A DNA stretch of 64,000 bases from Zonotrichia leucophrys gambelii (taxonomy: Eukaryota; Chordata; Aves; Passeriformes; Passerellidae), in NCBI RefSeq assembly GCF_028769735.1, contig NC_088178.1:7754001-7818000 (forward strand), given 5' to 3'. Shown here one piece after another: positions 53,401-64,000 of this stretch (within the stretch, counting starts at the first letter, position 1; every line of letters begins with the position of its first letter). Below the pieces are notes generated by a model. The model saw only the letters and a list, made by a program, of their open reading frames with translations, did not search any database and was not told the origin of the DNA. Both the position numbers and the translations under genes were made by a program.

Positions 53401-55964
53401 TGTGGGGTGAAAAAAGCCCTCCCCATGTCTGAAACATGACCGTGGTTCTTCCTCGTAGTGTCTCTGTCAGTCAGTGCCCTTCAGGGCCTTGAAGACCTTG
53501 TGGAAATTCCTCCCAGAGTTCTGTTGTAGCTCCTGAGCTCCCCAAAGCGGGATTTGTTTCAATGGGTTAAAATCTTAATTCATATTTCATTTGTAATGAA
53601 ACACATCAGGACTTTGCAGGGTAGAGCTGCTGCCACCTGAGCATGGCTGGGAGTCATTAGGAAGTTAAGAGGCTTCAATAATGGTCTGTGTTTTCCTGTT
53701 AAAGCAAGTACTTCATAGTTCTGCCATTCACAATCAACCTTTTCTCCTTAATACAATGGATGATGCAATCTAAAATGGCAATATACAAGTTTTCCTTAAG
53801 GCTATATCTAGATCAAGGCACTCAAGCAAATTAAAGCAAATTACCAAAGTGTTCAACATCAACATTCATAAGTTATAATGCATTAAATTGCCATTGGCTG
53901 GTGATGTCTTTAGGAATAAAATTAATTTAGTGAGCTGTATGTAGTTTAATTTCCTTGCTTTACAGTGAGTGAAGGCCAATTTACTCCTGCATTGGAAAGC
54001 TCACATGGGAATTCAGTGCATTTAAATTAATCTGTTTTGACTTCTCACCTTTCCTTGAATCTTGATAAACCTTCCGATCTTTGTTCTCCCATGAAGTTTG
54101 GGAGCAGCTTCCCCAGACTGTGATTGCTGTTCCTCTGCTTGCTGGGGTCCCATTCCTTAGGGCTGTGTGTAGCCTACATGGGATTACAGCTGTGATCTGC
54201 ACCAGGAGCACAAATAAAATTCACTTGCTGCTCTTCACTGCAGCCACTGATGGCTGGGTTACACAGAGCCATGTGTTTATTAACTACCCTGCAGAGCCTG
54301 CGTGTTTTCCACAAGGCACAGTTCAGGATCCTCTAGATGGACATCCAGCAGGAAATTCAAAACCTTCTAAGTTTTCCAGAATGCACTTGTTCTGTGTGTA
54401 TTTATAGAGAGAGTTAAAGATTGTAAAGGTATTTTTAACTTTGGGTTTTATTTTGGTTGGCAAGCACAAGGGTAATTTGTTTTGCTTTCAGTTTTATGTT
54501 TGAGGTATTTAAGTTGAGAAAGGAATAGGAAATTAAATTGCTGTGGATGCTTAATAGGCTGTTTATTTTTGGCCATAGTCAGTGCTTTCACACTTTACCT
54601 CAATTGTCATTACACAAGAAAAAAAACTCATTTCCAGTACTTAAACTGATGAATTGAAGCCTACCACTTAAAAATTTGTCCACTTATTTACTTCCATAAG
54701 CTCTTTAGGGCAGAATATTTTCTCTTTTAAGTGCTTGTCCTGCCTGTGTATTTCCCCTGAAGTATGAGTTTGTGGGTTTTGCATCTTTTATCTCCCTGTT
54801 TAATAGAAAGAGATGTACTGTGCAATACTTACTCAAGTGTCACAACTTCCAATGTTTGTAATTACTGTCCATTATTCTAAAGGATTTCTATTGGGTTTTA
54901 AAAATATTTTCCATTTAATGCAGTTAGCAGCAGCAGAATAAATGTACTGATAATCTCTGCTCCCATTCTCCGTGTGTGAAGGATGGTAGAGTCCTAGGTT
55001 ACAACGTCCCTATAGCTGAATCTGTGTATATTTTTCAGTAAAATATATTTGCCTTATATTTATCAGTAAATGGGGAAACTTGGGTAATATTTTTGTGACT
55101 CATTGGCTAAATTTTACCAACTGCTTGGGGAGAGAGTATTGGTAGTAACAGATCCTAATCAACATTTATTTATATTTAGGTTTTTTTGAAACAAGTAATT
55201 TTAATTTGATCTAATATAATCTGATGCCACTGTTAAGAGTTGATCTGCAGTATATGATGAGTTCTCTAAAGGACCAAGTGTTATTAGTAAGCTTAGAAAA
55301 TGTTCTATAGAAAATTCAGAAACTGTAATTTGGTATTTATTAGAAACAGACAGGTTTGTGCCATCTCTGGGAGTCATTGGATTTTAAGGAGTTGGTGTTC
55401 AGTTGTTCAGAAGGACTAGTTAGAAGTTTTTCTGAGAATGAATGTTTCATGTGTTTTTGAGGTGTTTGGGTGAGGAGGGAGATTGTTATAGGGTTTGTAC
55501 AGAAAATGCTTCATTTTTCATATTGCATCTTGTGAAGACTTGCTTCTAGTGGGTTACAGCATATCTGATAACTTGAGAAAACCTTTAGCTGTGAAGAGGT
55601 AGTTGTAAAAGAGAAATAGGACAACAAGAAAATAAAGCTTTATTAGCTTTATTGACAGTTGGGGTTTTTTTTTGCCTTCCCAAATCCAGGGACAAACAAA
55701 TTCTTATCTGTATTGGCCACTGAAGCAAATGAAATGCCAAATAATTTAGGTGGCTGTGGTGGGAGGCAGCCTTTTAATTTTTTTTTTCCTATGGCAACAC
55801 ATCTCATTGTCATCATTTTTCACTTCAAGTAACTGACAAAGCCAGTGTGAAATATGTTCAGCAAATATGTAAAGCTATTTTTGCTCAAGTCTTAAAGTGT
55901 CACCAAAAAAAACCAAAACCACAGAAAGGATATTGTCCACCACCTTGGGTTACACAACTGAACA

Positions 55965-56530
55965 TGATGAAGAGAATGAGGTTCAGCAAGGCCCTTCAGC
56001 AAATGCAGAAGGTGTTGCACTGGGCTAGGGCAGCCACAGGCTGGGAAGGACTGCAGGCAAGGACTTGGGGGTTCTGGTGGATGAAGAGCTGGGCATGAGC
56101 CAGCAGTGTGCACTGACAGCCCAGAGGGTGAGCTGAATCCTGGGCTGTGGCCGAGGGGAAGGGAGGGACTGTTCCCTCCTGAGAGCCCACGTGCAGGGCC
56201 CATCCAGCTCTGCAGTGCCCTGCACAGGACAGGACAGCTGGGCTGGGCCTCTCAGAGCCAGTCCTGCAGGTGCTCCTGGGGCTGGGGCTGCTCTGCTCCA
56301 GGACAGACTGACAGCTGCAGAGGAGAGGGCTCTGAGGGGACCCACTGCAGCCTTCCTCAGAGAGGGAGAATGCCTTTTGACAAGGGCACGCAGTGACAGG
56401 ACAACAGAGAACAGTTGAAATAAACTAAATGGGGATATTCAGATTTCAATTAAATGTTGGGAAGAAATTCTTCCCTGAGGGGGTGGTGGGGCACTGGAAC
56501 AGGGTGCCCAGACAAGCTGCGGAAGAAGTG
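55965..56530 (+). mobile_element. CR1 LINE fragment, diverged and truncated at both ends
   Basis: CR1 landmarks appear in order: ATGAGGTTCAGCAAGGCC, GACTTGGGGGTTCTGGTGGA, ATGAGCCAGCAGTGTGCACT, TTTTGACAAGGGCA, GTGACAGGACAACAG, and GGAAGAAATTCTTCCCTGAG with GGTGGTGGGGCACTGGAACA. It stops after the AGACAAGCTGCGGAAG region, without the ATTCTGTG tail. Stop codons and gaps rule out function. Boundaries are approximate. Confidence 0.85.
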
Positions 56531-59500
56531 TGCATCCTTTCAGAGTGTGAGCCTTGTCCAACTGCAATTTATGTTACGTTTAAACTGGATTATAGCTGTG
56601 TGTGCTGAAATGGCTGCACTTGGAACTGGAGCAGAAGAACTTTGCTGTGGTCTAGCCAGGATATATCATCCAGGGACTGCTTGCTGCAATTCCATTGTTG
56701 TGAGAAAAAGGAAACAACACTTAATGCTCCTGAGCATCTGTTGTGTCATGAACATGCTGTGATTTATCTGTTCCATGAGTAAATCAGGGTCTGATGAATT
56801 CAAGGACTATGTCAGTGCTTCAGGTGCTAATAGTATAAGTCCAGGAGAATATTGTGATAAGAAATGAGGGAAAAACCCACTCTATTCCATATAAAATATT
56901 TACAATGAAAAAAAATAATACGAGGTTCGTAGGTGGTTTTTTTTTTCTTACAGAATTGGAAGAGGTAAAACATTAATACTTCACTGGTTGTCATAAGAAG
57001 TCTCACAGGCAAAGCCCAAGTAGTGTTTCATAAAACTCTCAAATTATGGAATGTGTGCAGAAGATGCTACTTAACAAAAGTGTGCTCATGGGTGTAAATT
57101 CTTTTTAATGAATAGGAGGATGGGAAGCGAAGAAATGTCATTGTGTAGTTTATTCTAGTTTTTCCATTCTGCTCTTCTAGCATGAAATTTGGACAATAAA
57201 TCATTCAAATTACTTAACTTCTTCTAGTGGAAAATATGAAAATGGTGGAAGGGGAAAAAAAGAAAATTAAAATGTTTGAGGGATCCAGGCAGTGCACTTG
57301 TTAATGACTAGGGCAGCATTATATTTCATTCAGGCTTAGTGCCTCCAAACTGTTGTCACAGGGCTGTCATTCCTTTATTAACATTAATGAAAGCTGGATA
57401 TATAAAGTTGTTTGCAGCATCCACTTATCAACTGAATTTTGGTTAGAAAAAAAAATACCTTTGATGGATGTAGCAAACAGATCTGCATGCTTTTTTAAAA
57501 GGGGATATTTCACAGCTGGATAGTAGGCAGTAGCGACTACAGCTTGTAACTCAGAAAAAAAAATTTTTTTAGTAAAGTAAAAGAATTGTGATTATCTATC
57601 ATTCTTGCCTAATTTTTTTTTACCATTTTGAGAATTCATGGAACATATTAGATTTCTCAATCTGGATAACTTCCAAAATAGTTAAATCATGTAAAATTTC
57701 ATCAAATAAAAGCCAACTGCTACATCAGGTTTTAAAGATGATTTCAGATTTGGAAGACAGAATTTTGTCATGCCATAAATAGAGATGTTATTGAAAATAC
57801 TTTACTGTTGAAGGTACTTCTATATAACAATAAGGTGATTTCTGGGAGTTTGCTGGATATTGGTTGGTTTTTGCTTTTTCCCTTTGGTGTACCTCACTGT
57901 AGGTACAGCACAAGCTTTGTAATTTGCTTTTTGAGCAATAGAGGTGTCAGTTGTTATCTCAGGTATGTATGGGTTATTTACCTTTATTTTAGAGTCTTGA
58001 GTAACATTAAGAGCACCTCTGAATTGTCTCATTTTTTTTACATTTTTGGGACATAAAAATATTATCCTTTTCTGCACTAAAACCTAGTCAATAAAATACA
58101 ACATTTTAGATTAGTTAAAGGTGATGCAATGGGAAATTGGTTCTCTTCATTCAGAAGCCTGGATAATTGAGCTGAGTTTTTATGGCAGCAAAAATCGATG
58201 TCTAGGTGGACTTTGAAAGAATGCCTATAAAAGGACTGGCATTTGCATTAAGTAGCAGCACTAAATTTTTGACTGAGTCACAGATGGTACTTTCCAGTGT
58301 TTCTTTTTTTGTTTTGTCATCTTGTATCAACCTGGATGTTGGGGCAAAACAGGTTGAAAATGTGACGTGAATTGATGCTTCTTTTGAAAGTGATGACAGT
58401 GACACAAATCCTGAACGAGACCTGCAAGATTGTATGTTATTCGTATTCTCAAAATAGTTCTTATGCAGGGTATGTTAAATATTTAGGAAAGGCAGTGAGG
58501 AAGGTTTTAGTTTCCTTCAGTGTCTTGTCTGGTATTTTATTAACAAAGGATTTCTTGTGGCAGTTGGTTTTTCTCGTTATACACTTTGAGCCTGATTGAG
58601 ATGTGGGAGCACTTTGGCCTTTCCAGAAGAAAAGATGTGGTGAGGTTGTGGTTTTTCAAAAGCGTGAAGGGATTTGGTGGTTTTAGGATGGCATGGATGT
58701 TTTTAATTTTTAATTTCGTATAAAACTTTAAGAAGTGTTAACAGCAAAAGAACTGGGAGTACTTTACCTTCTGAAGATTTTTTTTTGTGTTGAAAATATT
58801 TCTCTCTTAGATCTTTGCAGGCATGACTTTTTCTTGTGAAATCTGAATTTTTGTCATCTTGGGAAATTTTTAAAGATTTCACACTGTTTCCAGTATCTTA
58901 ATCTTTTTTAGTTGAATACATTGCAAGACCTTATCAAAGCTGGTATCCTTAAAATGTTAGGATGACAAACATGTTTCACACACTTCACTTTTTAATGAGG
59001 TAAAGAAAAAGAGACTTCTCCATTATGCCCACACTGAGCATCTGGGGGATCAGAGTGAGTGGTTCACAGAATATTCCTATTAAACAGTTGAAATGCCACT
59101 TATTATTAGCTAAAGCTAAATGGGCTAATAGGAGGTGGAGGCGTTTCTGTGATGCCCTTGTCCTCAGAGCACACTGTGGATTCCTCAGTGCCCTTTGGCC
59201 TCACTGAGATACAACAGCTTGCAGTGTTTTGTTATTTTAAAAAGTGTGTAGTGGTTACAAACTGATAGAGATTGTATAAAAACACCAGTTTTTCCCTCCT
59301 CTTTGCTTCAGCAAATGACATCTTGAAGGTCAGCAACAAGTCACTCCACCCTTCAGAAAGTGGGTTTTTTCCTCCAGCCTTGCCAGGCTAATGAAAGCCC
59401 TCTGAGAAAAATCCCATCAAAGATTTTAGCAGCCTTGACTTCTCCACCCCGGACACTGCTCAACTTAAACATTCACATGGAAGCCTTTGAGAGTACATAA

Positions 59501-59536
59501 ATCTTTAAGCCACCAGCACTCCCTGGCTGGGGGGAC

Positions 59537-59552
59537 TTTTTTTTTTTTTTTT
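59537..59552. repeat. Poly-T homopolymer of 16
   Basis: Sixteen T bases follow GGGGGGAC. It could be the reverse of a retroposed A tail, but no adjacent element was recognised. Confidence 0.9.
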
Positions 59553-62500
59553 GAGTGGTAATTCAAGGTTACTGTCTTGGTCAGAACCTTTTGACCGAAA
59601 GCACAGTCTTGAGAAAAGTGAAGGGAATGGTTCACACCCTGTGGTTATAGAGCAGTTAGCTCATGACCAAAAATGCATCATAACTATCATTCAGTTAGTG
59701 TTATCAGGAAAACTGTCAGGTTTAAATGCTTAAGAGAGCTCTTGTAGCTGTTGCCATGGCAATATCAGAAAAGCAACGTGGTAATGTTCATCCATATCCC
59801 ATATTCAGTTAAATTCCTTTGCAGTCTTTTAACTGTGAAAAGAAGGTACCATAATGTAGCAGGCTCTGTTTCTTTTGAGCTGGAACAAATGAAGGCTCAA
59901 TTTAACTCTTTATGTGAAGATGAAATACAAATCCTAGGCACAAGTGATCTCATTTGCTTTGCTCTTGGTTTGCCATGTACTTTGTGTAAAGTACTCTCTG
60001 TGGAGTTACTGACCTGCTGTTCATGCCATGGTGTCATGACTTGGAATTTGGTTTGGGCTTTAAGAAAACACACACACTGCAGTCACAAATGAAACGTTTT
60101 GTTAGAAGAATGGATTTACCTCATATGTAAATCTTCCCTAAGTGCAGAAGTGTGGACACTTATGACTAGAATTCCAGATCCTGCTTTCTCATTTGGCCTC
60201 ACTTTTGTAATGCTTTTCCCCGCCACTGAGCCTGCCCTGTGTTTCCAACCTGTGTGGTGTTGATCAGCTGTGCATTTTTAGTTTCACTCTTCTGTTTTCT
60301 GACATTCAAGCTCCTTTTTCACTGACGTGCTGCAAGAAGTTGTTTTCCAGAGCCCTCCCCCAGCCTCCTGCCCTGGAAAGCCTTTGCCTGCACTCTTGGT
60401 ACAAAGCAGAGCCCACGTCCTGTCCCTGCTGACCTACATTTGCACAGTGCAGCATTTCAGAGCTGGTCATGCTGCTCCCCTGCCTCCCTCCTTCCCTGGG
60501 GCTGCCCCTAGACTGGCTGGGCAAGGGGAGGCAGGGCTGGGTGTGCTGGAGATGAGATCTGCAGGGAGAACAGCCAGTGCCATGTCCAGTACATGTGCTC
60601 AGCAAGGGCGGTGATACTGTGCCCCGAGTCACATCCTGCTCTGGAAGGACAATCTGAAATGAAAAGGACAATAATGCTTTTCACTGAGAGGTGCAGTTCT
60701 CACAGTGTAACTGAGTGATTGTCCAATATTTGCTTATTTGTGCTATTTGACAGCAAAAGAGGGATTGAGAAATAGCATCTGAAATTGGGAAAATATGACA
60801 ACAACAAGCGATGTTTTTGCAAATCAGTTACAAGCCTGTTCTTTCCAGAAGCACAAATGGAAGAAGCAGGAGCTCCTATATTAGCATCTTTCCCCTCCCT
60901 TTCATTTCCTCCTGGGAAGTTTCCATGCATTGCAATGAGCATTCCTTCAAGGGAAAAGGTTTTCTTGCCCTGTGGGATTATGTAGGTATTTTAGATTGAT
61001 GTGTGATTAGGGACTGTGTTAACACATCAGGAAAATAAGTGGGAAGAGGGAGGCAGTCTAAAGTAATGGCCTTTAGGTGCTTCCCTCCCCTCCAGTGCCT
61101 GATTTAGCCTGGGCTTGGAGAGAGTTAATGCATGTCTTAACATGTTGATATATTCTGAAAATATTTTGTAAATGAGGACTGACACGTTTAATATCACTGC
61201 ACTGCAAAGAAAAGCAGATTCTAAATTGCTGTTTTAGTAAGGTTAACCTGAAAAGCAGTCTGTCTCATCTCTTCTAGATCACTGCCATCCCATAATTTAA
61301 GTTTATAAATTTAAGTGAAGATCTTAGTGGGCACTGAATTTTCTCGCAGAACAACCACTGATGCTTGGAAGTACCTTGACATGTAATTTTTAAAATTTAG
61401 AACAACTGCAAACTTTACCCATGAAAGATTTCTCAGTGACTGGGGATGGGATCAGTTCTGCTGCACCAAAAACTGTAGTTGCACATTTTGCATTGTCTAT
61501 TCTATGGGTGTGGGATGTGCAAATATCTCACACCACTGATTTGATTGGAGACATGAAAGGAACAGTTCTGTTGTTCAATAACAACTTTTTTTTGTAGTAC
61601 TTCCTTTTGGTCCTATAGTATCCAGGCGTAAATCTTTGTTAAGCTGAAAGTTAAATAAATATGGGAAAATGCTGGAATTCCAATTTCTGGTTCTTGTTAC
61701 CAGGCCAACTTTTCTAAGATTTGTTTTTTGCCAGAATATTGGTGCTGAGGATGCCACGATTTTTTTCTCCCATCATAACTTTTGAGCCATTATGACTTTT
61801 TATATTTGTTTTCAACCTGAAGCAGACATACAGAGAAGTAAAAACATTTATGCAAGTATTATACAAACTCTTGTACTTCTGTATTCAATGAATAGTTACA
61901 TCTTTTTTTACTGCATTGCAGACATGTTAGAATTTTTAGCTACAAGTTTGTATGGTGTTGCTAATGAAAAATGCTTTTTTTTCTTGCTGTATGGGGAAAG
62001 GAAGTGAGAGAACTTGTCCAAGCTTTTAATGATATAATTAATTATTGCACTATTTTTAACATGAACTGTTTTTATATTCTAGTAGAATGAGCAAATAGCT
62101 TAAACACAAGCTAGAAAACAGTAAAACATTCAGAGAAAAGAATGTAGAGTGTTCATTCTGTAATTGCATATTTCATCATACAAAATTATTCCCTTTTGTT
62201 TCTGAAAGCTTTGCAACAAACTGGGTAAGAAAACAGTACTTGGATGCAAATGATTTTAGTAGCCTTTGACCATCTTGATAAGGATTCAAGTATGTTTATA
62301 GAGTGGTTTCAACTTACACCCAAACGTTAATACAAATTTAAAAAATCACATTGGACCCTTTAAAAGGGCATGAAGAATGGCTTTTTATTTAGCATTCTGG
62401 TGCTCCTCACTAGTCCTGTGAGTAGCAGGAGGTTTGGTGTGCTGAACTCATGGGCACTGTGCTGTGGTTCTGCCAAGCTTGAGCAGATCAACATCGTGTC

Positions 62501-64000
62501 GGAGCTCCAAAGCCCAGCACCCAAGAGGTGGTTTGGCTGCCAAACTTGATGATTCCAGTGCCAAACTATTTAAGGTTTAGTATTAACCTCTTGGACTACA
62601 CCCAGGAGCCAGAAGAGCATTTAGGACTAGCCAGAGTTGGTAAAATCAAGTGCATCACAGTGGAGCTGGAAAGTGCCAAGGGCTGGGAGCAGGCTGAAGT
62701 CCTCTGCAGGAGGCTGGAGTGTGTCCTGGGCCACTTATGGCATTGGACATGTTCCAGACTTCAGTCCCCTGGTTCCTCAGCAGCTGGTTCCCACACCCAC
62801 TCTGGGGTCTGGAGCTAGCACTGCAGGGTAGAGCCTGCTCCAGTGCCCTTCTGCCAGGTGCCTCCAGCTGGGAGCCAGCAGCACATGGAGTGGGGAGACC
62901 TGCCCTGGGGGCTGAGAGCACGCTCCCAAACATCTGTCCTGGGCAGCTCTTCACATGAATTGCCAGCAGGCATCGTGTAAACCCAGTGTATGAACTTTCA
63001 GTTTAGTCAGAGAAATCTCTGCAGAAGAGAGTTAATACTTTTACTGGTGTTTGTTTTCCCCAAAAGCAGACATTTATATTACTTCAGGTGTGATGAAAAT
63101 GCAGAAATTTACAATTAGCAGACCCCAAATACAACTGAGGAAAAAATTTAGTGGAAGATCACCAAAAAATGGTGTTGAGCAAATTCCCATCTCCACCTTC
63201 CAGAGGACCTGCTGAAATTGCTTCAAAGGTGCATCCAGGGCCTTGCAGTCTGTTCACATGTGAGAGTTGCTGCAGACAGACAGCCCAAGAGCTGCTGAGA
63301 ATGGTCAGTACTATGATTTGTCTTCTCATTACAAAGGAGAAAACCCTGCTGTGATCTCTGCACTGTGCATGAAAACCAGGGTTCAAGGACTAGGGAACAC
63401 CAGAAAAATCTGGTAATGCTAAAGTTAGAAATTTCTTTCTTCCTGAGCAGCTTTCCCAGAAAAAGTAAAATCTTAAGACCATAAATATAATCAATTTTAT
63501 TAAATAATAAAAGTACATCAAATATTTGTATTTTCTCCAATTAATAAGTCCCAGTCAAACAGAAAACTAATTGCAGTTTGATCATTTGCTGATGATCAGA
63601 GGTGGGTATTGCTTACCCTGGCACTGTGACAAGCAGTAATAACCTGAATTTGATACAACTCTGCTGTAACAGCTGGAAAATAAGCTTTAAAAGTTCTGTT
63701 TGTTAGAAAACTGCAAACCTGTAAATAGATTTAACCCAATTCTCTCAAATTATTTTCAGTGATACGTGTTGTGACTTTAAATTGCTTAGGCTTTGTTCCT
63801 GCCCGTCTTGTTGGCTGGAACTCTCAATCTTATTGTGACCTAGATTTCCCCACCTATAAACTCAGGTGTAGGGCTTAATTTTCTCCAGCAGATGTGCTTT
63901 CACTTGGCTGAGCCTTACTTTTTGCCAGACAGGAAAGAGCAAAACAACATGTTTGATTAATTTTCTCCTGCTTTGCAGAAAATTTTGTCAAGAATGGTGC

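Noticed and set aside
56025..56396. Several frames of about 100 codons on both strands
   Set aside because: They fall within the truncated CR1 fragment and are not in its reverse-transcriptase frame over any length.
63950..64000. Good-looking splice acceptor (polypyrimidine tract and TTTGCAG) at the right edge, considered as CDC73 exon 11
   Set aside because: The following bases translate as KILSRMV in the required phase, which is not the EGASARKTQ start of exon 11.

Overview
The window is vertebrate nuclear DNA, almost certainly from a bird and probably a songbird. Protein-coding sequence is a small part of it and sits in short exons with GT-AG introns. CpG-rich promoters stand out in an AT-rich background. 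The dispersed repeats are avian: two 5'-truncated CR1 LINE pieces, one ending in the ATTCTGTG-type tail, and two LTR-like endogenous retrovirus remnants. There are no bacterial-type operons, CRISPR arrays or complete transposons.

Two genes can be reconstructed. GLRX2 (mitochondrial/cytosolic glutaredoxin 2) lies on the minus strand at 2611-5157 in four coding exons. They join in frame to a 136-residue protein, or 119 residues from an internal ATG. CDC73 (parafibromin, a PAF1-complex subunit) lies on the plus strand. Exons 1-10 are present between 10301 and 40706 and give codons 1-324 in an open frame. Every exon length matches the human exon layout as I know it (131, 106, 70, 63, 53, 89, 217, 99, 79 and 65 coding bases). 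Exon 11 onward is beyond the right edge. Intron 10 runs from 40707 to the end and further. In mammals this intron holds B3GALT2 on the opposite strand, but its coding exon is not in this window.

Layout: 1-2200 is AT-rich, probably the 3' UTR or flank of a convergent neighbour (RO60 in other vertebrates). 2240-5250 is GLRX2 with its CpG-rich 5' end. 5250-9850 is the intergenic space between the two divergent genes. It holds minisatellites, including a perfect 101-bp duplication, and a TATA/CCAAT promoter-like segment. 9850-11120 is the CDC73 CpG island. 10432-40641 holds CDC73 introns 1-9, with an ERV LTR at 23708-24356. 40707-64000 is intron 10, with CR1 pieces at about 46705-46982 and 55965-56530 and a solo-LTR-like element at 49777-50204.

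The two genes are neighbours by conserved synteny; there is no sign that they work together. CDC73 acts in transcription elongation and chromatin. GLRX2 acts in glutathione-dependent redox and iron-sulfur chemistry. The least ordinary structure is at the GLRX2 5' end. Two low-complexity arrays built from related GGGAYM hexamers flank exon 1 in opposite orientation, so strand G-richness switches at the start of transcription. I found no previously undescribed protein system.
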